In this document: piece by piece, positions 18,010 through 26,538 of the stretch | Layout: each line of letters opens with the position of its first letter | How positions within the stretch are numbered: position 1 is the stretch's first letter | From: Thermophagus sp052400625 | GTDB taxonomy: Bacteria; Bacteroidota; Bacteroidia; Bacteroidales; Marinilabiliaceae | Direction: 5' to 3' (one strand) | Assembly (NCBI GenBank): GCA_052400625.1 | Contig: JBQTGH010000002.1 | Length of the DNA stretch: 64,000 bases | The notes under the pieces: generated by a model | What the model saw: only the letters and a program-made list of their open reading frames with translations | Databases searched by the model: none | What the model was told of the DNA's origin: nothing | Program-made: the position numbers and the translations under genes

Positions 18010-18155
18010 TGTTGATGTCTTAAATTGGTAGGCAATAGATATAAGTCTAATGTTATTATATTGATATTGTGTGTTTTAGACTTTAAAATTTTTAGATTAT
18101 ATTGTCGCTGACTACAGGGCGTTTGCAAAAGGTTTCAATAAACAATTCATTTAAA

Positions 18156-18881
18156 ATGTTTACAATAAACAAGGACTCCGGAATACCTTTACATGAACAG
18201 ATTGAAAAAATGTTAAGAGAGTTAATTGCCCGTCCGGAATACATGAAAGAAGGGAAAATGTTACCTACCGAGACTGAACTTGCAAAGTCTTTAAAAGTCT
18301 CCAGGGCAACAATTCGCCAGGCAATTACAAGTATGGTCAACGACGGTTTATTAATAAGGAGGAAAGGACTGGGAACGAAGGTTTCTACTGACGGGATTGA
18401 AGGTGTCGGACGAAAATGGAAAAGTTTTTCTCAGGAAATGAAATCCCTCGGTATAGAGATAAGAAATTTTGAACTACATGTAATATGGAAAGAGGCGCCG
18501 AAAGCGGTAACCGTTTTTTTCAATACAACTCCCGAAAAAAGGATTCTAACACTTCAAAGATTAAGAGGAAGTAAATCAGGGCCTTTTGTCTATTTTATTT
18601 CTTATTTCAATCCCGAACTTGAACTCACTGGAAACGAAAATTTCAATTTGCCTTTGTACACCGTTTTAAAAAAATCCTGTGGCTCTATAGCAGCCACCTC
18701 ACAAGAAAAAATTTACGCTATTAATGCAGATGATGAATTGGCAAAAAAACTGGAAATAAAACCCAATACCGCTATTTTGAAAAGAGTAAGAGAAGTTTAT
18801 GATATAAACAAAATGCCGATAGAGTATAATATTGGATACTATAGGTCTGACAAATTCACTTATTCCATATCTTTTGATTAG
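18156..18881 (+). CDS. GntR/HutC-family transcriptional regulator with UTRA domain
   Basis: The start is placed at ATG 18156 (MFTINKDSGIPLHEQIEKML); the open frame extends further upstream only to a TTG at 18102. The 241-residue protein has a winged helix (about 6-75) with the GntR signature LPTETELAKSLKVSRATIRQ and a UTRA effector domain (about 90-240), which in this family binds phosphorylated sugars or similar small molecules. It is divergent from the mannan operon and faces two identical palindromes between the genes. The likely role is repression of the PUL, released by a mannose-derived sugar phosphate. Most PULs use SusR, hybrid two-component or ECF/anti-sigma control, so GntR control is less common. 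Confidence 0.9.
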   Translation: MFTINKDSGIPLHEQIEKMLRELIARPEYMKEGKMLPTETELAKSLKVSRATIRQAITSMVNDGLLIRRKGLGTKVSTDGIEGVGRKWKSFSQEMKSLGIEIRNFELHVIWKEAPKAVTVFFNTTPEKRILTLQRLRGSKSGPFVYFISYFNPELELTGNENFNLPLYTVLKKSCGSIAATSQEKIYAINADDELAKKLEIKPNTAILKRVREVYDINKMPIEYNIGYYRSDKFTYSISFD

Positions 18882-19019
18882 TTGGATTTAACTCAATAGT
18901 TAAATTTGGGACTTAGAGCTTTTGCATCTCAAAATTTGTTAACACCGAGAATATTTTTTAATTAGGATTTTTACTTAAAATAACTTATTTTTTAATCAAA
19001 AGATAATAATGGTGGTTCA

Positions 19020-19172
19020 TCACGAAAATGCATACCTGGCTCGATGAAGATCTAAAATTTTTAAATTAAAAAATTCCCTATCTCTATAACCATATGCATT
19101 TTTCTTAAGCACCTTTATTTTATTATTAATACCTTCTAAAGGGCCTGTAGAGATGGGGTTGTAACCTTCCCC
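19020..19172 (-). pseudogene. ISL3-family transposase C-terminal remnant
   Basis: The minus strand encodes GYNPISTGPLEGINNKIKVL, then AYGYRDREFFNLKILDLHRA and a stop at 19020-19022. This is the conserved end of ISL3-type transposases (STGPLEGxNNKIKxLKRxAYGYRD). It holds the third catalytic acidic residue (Glu in PLEG), but nothing upstream of it remains. The fragment is cut off at about 19172, where the IS3 copy begins. Confidence 0.75.
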
Positions 19173-19867
19173 GTAAATCGGACAGCTTAAAATTAGACAA
19201 AATATTAATTTTAAGCAGTCAAAAAACAGTTATGAAAAAATCAAGATTTATAGAGAGTCAGATTGTAAAGATTCTTAAGGCGTATGAAAGTGGTATTGAT
19301 GCCCAAAGTTTATGTCGTGAACATGGGATATCCCGAGCTACCTTTTATAATTGGCGCAAGAAATATTCCGGGATGGAAGTCTCACAGCTTAAACGATTAA
19401 AAGAATTGGAAGAAGAAAATCGGAAGCTAAAACAAATGTACGCTGAGGCGAGTCTGGATAATAAGATGTTAAAAGATTTATTGGGAAAAAAGTTTTAAAG
19501 CCCTGCCAGAAGAAAGCAAGAGCTGAATACTTACAGACAACTTATAACATCAGCATTGCCAGGGCATGCCGATTAACGGATTTGCATCGCTCGATGTGGT
19601 ATTTTGAAAGCCGGCGGGATGATGGGGAAGTAATTGATAAGCTCAATGAACTGAGTGAAAAATATCCCACCAGAGGATTTGATGAATATTATGGGCGTAT
19701 TCGAAATGAAGGTCTGAAGTGGAATCGCAAACGGGTATTAAGAGTCTATCGATTAATGAATTTAAATCTAAGACGAAAGCGAAAACGAAAATTGCCGGCT
19801 CGCGAAAAAGAATCTTTAAGCCAGCCACAAGAGATAAATAATCCTTCTCGTCACAATCGATTTATTA
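19173..19867 (+). mobile_element. IS3-family element, right part deleted
   Basis: The left end is near GTAAATCGGACAGCTTAAAA (19172-19191). orfA is intact and orfB is cut after its N-terminal third. The truncation point lies at or shortly before 19863, where the orphan leader sequence starts. The element abuts the ISL3 remnant on its left, so it inserted into or next to that element and then lost its right part together with neighbouring DNA. Confidence 0.7.
19232..19498 (+). CDS. IS3-family OrfA
   Basis: The 88-residue OrfA (MKKSRFIESQIVKILKAYES) has a helix-turn-helix with LCREHGISRATFYNWRKKY and a heptad coiled coil LKELEEENRKLKQMYAEASL. It ends LLGKKF, with GGGAAAAAAG at about 19484-19493 forming a likely -1 frameshift site into orfB. 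It would bind IS ends, but no complete transposase partner remains here. Confidence 0.85.
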   Translation: MKKSRFIESQIVKILKAYESGIDAQSLCREHGISRATFYNWRKKYSGMEVSQLKRLKELEEENRKLKQMYAEASLDNKMLKDLLGKKF

Positions 19868-19875
19868 GTATATAA
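19490..19875 (+). pseudogene. IS3-family OrfB, truncated before the integrase domain
   Basis: In the -1 frame relative to orfA the sequence reads VLKPCQKKARAEYLQTTYNI, then RACRLTDLHRSMWYFESRRD, the HTH_21-like region, and ends LPAREKESLSQPQEIN before unrelated residues. In intact relatives QPQEIN is followed by WSMDF, with the first catalytic Asp. All of the DDE core is therefore missing. The last dozen codons (from NNPSRHN) probably derive from the flanking DNA. Confidence 0.8.
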
Positions 19876-19970
19876 TTTTTTAACTTATTGGCCTAATGGA
19901 ACTCGCATGGCTTAACGAATTAGATTTCTATTCTTGTTGTTACAAACTTTAATGGTCATGATCGTTTCAC
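19863..19970 (-). promoter_or_regulatory. orphan copy (c) of the conserved leader hairpin
   Basis: From 19863 the plus strand matches copy a at 42 of 51 positions with one single-base gap. The base triplet at the start-codon position is TAT instead of CAT, and no gene continues on the minus strand below it; instead the IS3 fragment begins. An inverted arm near 19954-19970 (GGTCATGATCGTTTCAC) pairs imperfectly with 19895-19911. I infer that this was the leader of a lost minus-strand gene. Confidence 0.6.
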
Positions 19971-20205
19971 CCACAAAAACGAACCATTCATCAGGCGAAT
20001 ATCCGCCACTAATCATAAAGAAATAGCAAACAATTTCGCAAGAATCATTGAGGGGTTTCCTTTGGTGATGATTTGCCGTAAATTTACCTTCATTGAATCT
20101 GAGTTTAGGGGATAAAATATTATTGATCCATCCTAACCCCCTTCAAACTCTATTTCAAAATAACTTAACCAGCAAAAAACAAACACTACGAAAGCCGAAA
20201 TCAAT
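19971..20205. other. gap upstream of the large adhesin gene
   Basis: I see no gene here. I looked for TAnnTTTG on the plus strand and found no convincing match. The last 40 bases before the ATG (AAAATAACTTAACCAGCAAA and following) are A-rich, as is usual upstream of Bacteroidota starts. Confidence 0.4.
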
Positions 20206-23200
20206 ATGTCTATAAAATCACATGCACAGAAATATCTTTTTTTACTGTTGTTTTCTTTTATAACAATTGCCACCCGGGGACAGACAGTCACTCTTTCGTT
20301 GGCCGGAAGTCCGTTGAACGAAGAAACGGGAACCGCAACTCTTACAGTAGAAACGGATCTGACCATTCTGTCAGACATTATAGTTAATCTGACTTTCTCG
20401 GGAACGGCCACCTACGGAATAGATTATTCTGCAGAGAATACCATTACAATCCCGGCCGGCGCTGCATCCACGGCTATAAACATCACAGCAGAGACCGATG
20501 ATCATTATGAATTCGAAGAATCCATTATTGTGGATATAGCCAATGTGATCAACGCAACGGAGAACGGCGAACAACAAGTTACTGCAACCATTATCGATCC
20601 GGAAGACATTCCCGAGGTCACACTTACGGCTGATCAGGGACAAATTGCCGAAGGAACCTCATCCAACATTACTGCCACGCTCTCCAATCCCACCTATGAA
20701 GCGGTTACGGTCGCCCTCACGGCAACAGATATTAACACCGAATCAGGGGATTATACCCTCTCTAATGGCTCTCTAATCATCGCTGCAGGTGAGACCGAGG
20801 CTTCCACCACCCTTACGGCGGCTGAGGACGACATCTTTGAAGGGGACGAGCAATTGCAGCTATCAATCTCAGGGGTCACCGGAGGTGGCGCAGTATTCGC
20901 CTCGCCGCAAACGGCAACCATCACCATTACAGATCTACAAACCGCACCAACGGTAACCCTCGATGCTAATTCTCTTTCCATTTCTGAAAACACCGGGACA
21001 TCGACCTTGACAGCCACCCTGACCGGACCTGTCGAATCGGAAACCACCATCACATTGGCTGTTACCGGAGGATCGGCAGATGAGGAAGACTATACTCTTC
21101 CCGGAAGTATAACCATTAATGCCGGTGAAACAACGGGCTCCACTTCCCTTACAACATCCAATGACAATACATTTGAAGGATCAGAAACACTTCAGGTGTC
21201 TATTTCCGGTGTTCCTGCCGGTTTTTCCATTGGGACCCCTTCCTCCGTCAACCTTACCATTACGGATGATGAGGATGCCCCAGCCGTTACACTTTCCGCT
21301 TCCCCACTTCAAATCAACGAAGGATCGTCATCAACCATTACGGTCATCCTCTCCAATCCTGCGGACGAAGAGGTCTCTGTCTCTCTTTCCATAACAGACA
21401 TTGACACCGAATCCGGCGATTACACTCTGGCAGATGAATCCCTGACCATCGCTGCCGGGGAGACGTCCGCCACCACCTCCCTTGAAGCCAATACAGATAA
21501 CCTCTTTGAAGGCAACGAACAGCTTCAGGTGGCCATTTCCGGTGTTCCTGCCGGTTTTTCCATTGGGACCCCTTCCTCCGTCAACCTTACCATTACGGAT
21601 GATGAGGATGCCCCAGCTGTTACACTTTCCGCTTCCCCACTTCAAATTAACGAAGGATCGTCATCAACCATTACGGTCACCCTCTCCAATCCTGCGGACG
21701 AAGAGGTCTCTGTCTCTCTTTCCATAACAGACATTGACACCGAATCCGGCGATTACACTCTGGCAGATGAATCCCTGACCATTGCTGCTGGGGAGACGTC
21801 TGCCACCACCTCCCTTGAAGCATTCAATGATAATTTTTTTGAAGGATCAGAAACACTTCAGGTGTCTATTTCCGGTGTTCCTGCCGGTTTTTCCATTGGA
21901 ACCCCTTCCTTCGTCAACCTTACCATTACGGATGACGAGGATGCCCCAGCCGTTACACTTTCCGCTTCCCCACTTCAAATCAACGAAGGATCGTCATCAA
22001 CCATTACGGTCACCCTCTCCAATCCTACGAATGAAGAGGTCTCCGTCTCTCTTTCCATAACAGACATTGACACCGAATCCGGCGATTACACTCTGGCAGA
22101 TGAATCCCTGACCATTGCTGCCGGGGAGACGTCCGCCACCACCTCCCTTGAAGCCAATACAGATAACCTCTTTGAAGGCAACGAACAGCTTCAGGTGGCC
22201 ATTTCGGATGTCTCCGGCGGTGAAGCGGCGGTAACCGCGCCTCAAACGGCTACCATCACCATTACAGAACAACAAGCTGCCCCAACCGTTAGCCTCAGTG
22301 CCACCCCTCTCTCTATCTCTGAAAACGGTGGTTTGTCCACACTCACCGCCACACTGACCGTCGCCACAACAGAACAAGTCATTGTTTCACTGAATGCCAC
22401 GGGCGGTACAGCCACACCGGATGATTATGCTCTGCCGGCCTCCGTCACCATCGGCTCCGGAAATTTAGCTGGCTCAACGACCGTCACAGCCATTAACAAC
22501 GACAGATATGCACCTGATAAGTCTATTATCATTGAAATTACAGGTGTAGAAGGCGGAAGTGCACTCCCTGCTTCAGACGAACAATCTGTAAAGATTATCA
22601 TTGAAGATGATGAGATTCCACCTTCTGTCTCCTTGTCAGCAACACCCACTTCTTTAACTGAAGATGGGGGCTCCTCCACCATCACGGCCACCCTAAACAG
22701 GGCAACATTTGAACCCGTTACGATTTCCTTAGCTGCCAACAATGGCTCGGCCGAAAATGAAGATTACCAGCTTACATCCAACACAATAACCATCCCGGCC
22801 GGCGCATTATCCGGTCAGACATTTCTCAATGTTCAAGATGATAATATTTACGAAGGTGGAGAAAATTTGTCCATTACTATTTCCGGAGTTTCGGGGGGTG
22901 ATGCTACTGAAAACGGCAACCAGACCATAAATCTTTTTATTCTTGATGATGAAACACCGCCATTGGTTTCTTTGTCGGTAATACCCCAAAGCATTACCGA
23001 AAACCAATCATCCACTGTCACCGCCACGCTGGACAATGCCACAGAAGAAACAGTTTTAGTGGTTCTGGAAACCACTAACATTTCGACCGAAAACAATGAT
23101 TACAACCTCGCCTCTTATTCCATTTCCATACCTGCCGGAAGCACTTCCGGAAGCACCACTTTAGATGCCATTTCTGACAATCTATATGAAGGGGATGAAG

Positions 23201-25401
23201 AACTGGGAATCAACATATCTCAGGTAGCCGGAGGCTCCGCTACCATTGACGGCTCGCAGGAAGCTTCCATTACCATTGAAGACATGCAAAGCCTCCCGGA
23301 GGTATCCCTCAATATCACCGGCTCACCCTTTTCTGAGGATGGTGGATCAGCGGTATTAATGGTGGCGTTGTCGCACGCTTCCACACAGGCAATCAATGTT
23401 GGCCTAGCCTATTCGGGACAGGCCGACAATGAAGATTATTCCGGTCAGATCACCTCTTTAACCATTTCGCCTTATGAAATCCAGGAAACCATTACGCTAA
23501 GAGCCATAAATGACCGGGAAGCCGAGGGGGATGAGACCCTCTCCATATCACTTTCTTCGGTTGTCAATGCCTCGGTGGGTGAACCACAAGAAGTCTCTGC
23601 AATCATACTGGACGACGACATCGCAGGCATAAAACCGGTGATATCGGGCTCGGGTACCATCACCTCAGAATCAGGCACTGTTGATAATATCACCATCGAA
23701 CTCAATACGGAGCCGGCTGCCAATGTTGTTATCCAAATTACCGGGCTTGATGCATCCGAAGGAAGTCTGAATACTTCCGAATTAACATTTACCCCACAAA
23801 ATTGGGACACGCCACAAATTGTCACCATTACAGGTGTAGATGATAATGAAGCCGACGATGACATCACCTATACACTGACTTTTGCGGTTATCAATGAACG
23901 ATCTGATCCGGCTTATCACGATTTATCTGTCCCCATAAATGTCATCAATACAGACAATGATGCTGCAGGATTCACCATCAACACCACCAACACGGCAACC
24001 GTTACTTCAGAAACGGGAACAACCGATATCTTTTCTGTGGTATTGAACAGCAGACCATATGCGGAGGTGGTTTTTGAAATCATGGGATTGGACTCTACGG
24101 AGGGCATGCTCAGTGCTGAGGAACTTACCTTTACCCCCGATAACTGGAACCAACCCCAGACAGTAATCATCACCGGAGTAGATGATAATGAAACAGATGG
24201 CGACATTAGTTATACATTGACAATAGAAGTAATAGACGAACGGTCGGACGAAGCCTACCACGGTCAAAGCAACACCCTGCTTATCACCAATGCCGATGAT
24301 GACTCTGCCGGTCTGATTCTCGAACCACAATCGGCCACTTTGGAAACGTCCGAAGAAGGATTACAGGCTAGCTTCAACCTCCGGCTGGCTAGTCAACCCG
24401 CCTCCAATGTGGTAATTGCCATATCCGGGTTGGATGAATCGGAAGGATTATTAAGCCGCACCACACTGATCTATACCCCGGAAAACTGGAATCAGTCGCA
24501 AAAGGTAACCATAACCGGGAGGGATGACGAAGAAGTGGATGGTAGCATCACCTATGCCCTTAGGCTTGCTGTGGACAATGACAACTCAGATGAAAATTAC
24601 CACGATTTGTCAATCCTCCTGAATGTAACCAATACCGATAACGATCAGGCCAATCAGGCTCCCACCCCGGTTGACGACACCTATCAGACCGACCAGGACA
24701 GGATGCTGAACGGCAGCTCCTTACTTGCAAACGACTCGGATCCCAACAATCATGAACTAACCATCAACACAACCCCCATAACACCTCCGGAAAACGGCAC
24801 GCTTGAAATCAATCCCGACGGCACATTTACCTACACCCCTAATGAGGGCTTCGCAGGGACCGACAGTTTTGACTACGAAGTCTGTGACAACGAAACCCCA
24901 CCTCTTTGTGCTACCGCATCGGTTTCTATTTTAGTTGTTGCAATCTCGGACCACGATAATGATGGCATCCCCACCAACCAAGAAGGATATATGGATACCG
25001 ACAATGACGGCGTTCCCAACTATCTGGATACCGATAGTGATGGTGATGGGGTGAACGACTCGGAAGAAGGCACCGCCGATTGTGATGGCGATCAAATACC
25101 GGACTATCTGGATACCGATCCCTGTTATGAAGTGCCGGAAGGGTTCTCCCCGAACAACGACGGAATCAATGAGACCCTTAAAATCCCATGGGTACAGAGA
25201 TATAATAAAGTCACCTTGATGGTTTTTAACCGATGGGGCAGTCAGGTTTACCGAGATGAAAAATTTTCCGGACAATGGGACGGGACCTCCAACAGCGGGG
25301 TCACCATCGGCAAAAAATTACCGGCCGGAACCTATTATTATATCATTACTATTGGGGATATTAATAAAACCATCAGCGGATATTTCTTTATCGCATGGTA
25401 G
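20206..25401 (+). CDS. giant Calx-beta repeat surface protein with type IX sorting domain
   Basis: This 1731-residue secreted protein starts with a signal peptide (MSIKSHAQKYLFLLLFSFIT, cleaved near RGQ). It then has about ten Calx-beta-like repeats of roughly 111 residues (about 25-1140; hallmark DEDYTL, ITIxAGE, DxxFEGxExLxVxIS), three repeats of about 112 residues with LTFTPxNWxxPQxVxITGxDD (1140-1480), a cadherin-like Big_17 domain (1484-1580; FTYTPNEGFAGTDSFDYEV), Asp-rich thrombospondin type 3 repeats (1582-1640) and a C-terminal CHU_C/type B sorting domain starting GFSPNNDGINE. The many Asp side chains predict calcium-stiffened stalks. It is probably a T9SS-exported adhesin or gliding component, exported with the SprF-like protein encoded next. 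Confidence 0.92.
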   Translation: MSIKSHAQKYLFLLLFSFITIATRGQTVTLSLAGSPLNEETGTATLTVETDLTILSDIIVNLTFSGTATYGIDYSAENTITIPAGAASTAINITAETDDHYEFEESIIVDIANVINATENGEQQVTATIIDPEDIPEVTLTADQGQIAEGTSSNITATLSNPTYEAVTVALTATDINTESGDYTLSNGSLIIAAGETEASTTLTAAEDDIFEGDEQLQLSISGVTGGGAVFASPQTATITITDLQTAPTVTLDANSLSISENTGTSTLTATLTGPVESETTITLAVTGGSADEEDYTLPGSITINAGETTGSTSLTTSNDNTFEGSETLQVSISGVPAGFSIGTPSSVNLTITDDEDAPAVTLSASPLQINEGSSSTITVILSNPADEEVSVSLSITDIDTESGDYTLADESLTIAAGETSATTSLEANTDNLFEGNEQLQVAISGVPAGFSIGTPSSVNLTITDDEDAPAVTLSASPLQINEGSSSTITVTLSNPADEEVSVSLSITDIDTESGDYTLADESLTIAAGETSATTSLEAFNDNFFEGSETLQVSISGVPAGFSIGTPSFVNLTITDDEDAPAVTLSASPLQINEGSSSTITVTLSNPTNEEVSVSLSITDIDTESGDYTLADESLTIAAGETSATTSLEANTDNLFEGNEQLQVAISDVSGGEAAVTAPQTATITITEQQAAPTVSLSATPLSISENGGLSTLTATLTVATTEQVIVSLNATGGTATPDDYALPASVTIGSGNLAGSTTVTAINNDRYAPDKSIIIEITGVEGGSALPASDEQSVKIIIEDDEIPPSVSLSATPTSLTEDGGSSTITATLNRATFEPVTISLAANNGSAENEDYQLTSNTITIPAGALSGQTFLNVQDDNIYEGGENLSITISGVSGGDATENGNQTINLFILDDETPPLVSLSVIPQSITENQSSTVTATLDNATEETVLVVLETTNISTENNDYNLASYSISIPAGSTSGSTTLDAISDNLYEGDEELGINISQVAGGSATIDGSQEASITIEDMQSLPEVSLNITGSPFSEDGGSAVLMVALSHASTQAINVGLAYSGQADNEDYSGQITSLTISPYEIQETITLRAINDREAEGDETLSISLSSVVNASVGEPQEVSAIILDDDIAGIKPVISGSGTITSESGTVDNITIELNTEPAANVVIQITGLDASEGSLNTSELTFTPQNWDTPQIVTITGVDDNEADDDITYTLTFAVINERSDPAYHDLSVPINVINTDNDAAGFTINTTNTATVTSETGTTDIFSVVLNSRPYAEVVFEIMGLDSTEGMLSAEELTFTPDNWNQPQTVIITGVDDNETDGDISYTLTIEVIDERSDEAYHGQSNTLLITNADDDSAGLILEPQSATLETSEEGLQASFNLRLASQPASNVVIAISGLDESEGLLSRTTLIYTPENWNQSQKVTITGRDDEEVDGSITYALRLAVDNDNSDENYHDLSILLNVTNTDNDQANQAPTPVDDTYQTDQDRMLNGSSLLANDSDPNNHELTINTTPITPPENGTLEINPDGTFTYTPNEGFAGTDSFDYEVCDNETPPLCATASVSILVVAISDHDNDGIPTNQEGYMDTDNDGVPNYLDTDSDGDGVNDSEEGTADCDGDQIPDYLDTDPCYEVPEGFSPNNDGINETLKIPWVQRYNKVTLMVFNRWGSQVYRDEKFSGQWDGTSNSGVTIGKKLPAGTYYYIITIGDINKTISGYFFIAW
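21208..22206 (+). repeat. three nearly identical 333-bp tandem units in the adhesin gene
   Basis: The segment GGTGTTCCTGCCGGTTTTTC recurs at 21208, 21541 and 21874, an exact 333-bp period that equals one 111-residue Calx-beta unit. The units differ at only a few scattered bases (for example CCTGCGGACG versus CCTACGAATG in the last one). Such high DNA identity, beyond what protein selection requires, indicates recent duplication or gene conversion, so copy number may vary between strains. Confidence 0.92.
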
Positions 25402-25430
25402 AAATAACCTTAGCCAAACAAAAGGAAAAA

Positions 25431-26375
25431 ATGAAGCACTCAAATCATATCAGAACCGTATTGTTATTAACTTATTTGCTGACAGGTTTTATGTTTTCGC
25501 AAAAAGCTTTCCCTCAGCAAGAGCCCAAATACACCCAGTACATGTACAACATCATCACTGTTAATCCGGCTTATGCGGGAACCCAAGATGCCTTAAGCAT
25601 GGTATTTCTTTCGCGCTTGCAATGGACTGGCTTGGAAGGTGCTCCACGAACACATAATTTTGCACTACATGCTCCGGTTCGCAACCACACCATGGGCTTG
25701 GGTTTTTCAGTGGTAGCTGACGATTACGGACCGGTCAGCAATTTCTTTCTGAACATTCACTATGCCTACCGGGTCCGTATTACAGCCAAAACCATTCTTT
25801 CGATGGGCCTCAATGGCGGTGTATATAATTATCACGTGGGATTGAGTTCCCTCAATGTGGATGGAACCGACCCGGCTTTCAGCAGTGATCTGGAACAAAA
25901 GTTTATACCCAATGCCGGCTTTGGCCTATATCTCTATTCGCCCCAATTTTATGTGGCGGCATCTTCACCCAGGCTTTTTCAAATGCCTCTGGAAAATGAC
26001 AACTCAGAAATGCAGGTTCTAACACTTCAAAGACATTTTTTCATTATGGGCGGGTATCACATTGAACTGAATCCACAATTTATTTTGAAACCATCATTTA
26101 TCACCAGGATAACAGAAGGGGCACCCTTCTCGACAGATATCACCATCCGTTGTTTATACAAAAAAGCCTATGGAATTGGGTTTTCCTATCGTCCGGATGA
26201 GAACCTGGCTTTACTGGCAAGCCTCCAAGTAAACGCCCGCTTAATGATTGGATACGCATATGATTTCCCTCAGTCCGAATTGCGTACATTATCCAACGGG
26301 AGCCATGAAATGGTGATACATTTCAGTCTAACCAAAACACCTAAGGAAAAAGTCATCTCCCCACGAGATTTTTAA
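25431..26375 (+). CDS. PorP/SprF-family type IX secretion partner 1
   Basis: I choose ATG 25431 (MKHSNHIRTVLLLTYLLTGF) because it begins the signal peptide; an in-frame ATG at 25395 overlaps the adhesin stop and could still serve for coupling. The mature protein has the family start YTQYMYNIITVNPAYAGTQD, the RLQWTGLEGAPRTHNF block and a C-terminal outer-membrane beta-barrel (IHFSLTKT). In Flavobacterium, SprF is needed to bring the adhesin SprB to the surface by the type IX system. The gene is immediately downstream of the giant CHU_C protein, so it is most likely that protein's dedicated export or anchoring partner. Confidence 0.93.
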   Translation: MKHSNHIRTVLLLTYLLTGFMFSQKAFPQQEPKYTQYMYNIITVNPAYAGTQDALSMVFLSRLQWTGLEGAPRTHNFALHAPVRNHTMGLGFSVVADDYGPVSNFFLNIHYAYRVRITAKTILSMGLNGGVYNYHVGLSSLNVDGTDPAFSSDLEQKFIPNAGFGLYLYSPQFYVAASSPRLFQMPLENDNSEMQVLTLQRHFFIMGGYHIELNPQFILKPSFITRITEGAPFSTDITIRCLYKKAYGIGFSYRPDENLALLASLQVNARLMIGYAYDFPQSELRTLSNGSHEMVIHFSLTKTPKEKVISPRDF

Positions 26376-26538
26376 CGATCTCCTACTCACTCTTGTAAAA
26401 AATGACTATTTTGTGCCTAGTAGTCATGAGTTTTCAGGGCAGGCACCATTTTATCAGCAAGTCCATTTTTTATCAACTTTTCAGCGATGAATGAATGCTC
26501 CGCTTTAGGCAGAACATTTTTCAAATAACAATCAGTCG

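Noticed and set aside
18102..18155. Upstream TTG start for the GntR regulator
   Set aside because: The ATG at 18156 begins the conserved N-terminus of the family; the extra 18 residues have no counterpart.
21208..22206. Regular repeats considered as CRISPR or satellite DNA
   Set aside because: The units are 333 bp, in frame and encode Calx-beta domains without spacers.
20400..24350. Many long minus-strand open frames across the adhesin gene
   Set aside because: They arise from the repetitive, Thr/Ser-rich codon pattern of the plus-strand gene and have no signal or domain of their own.
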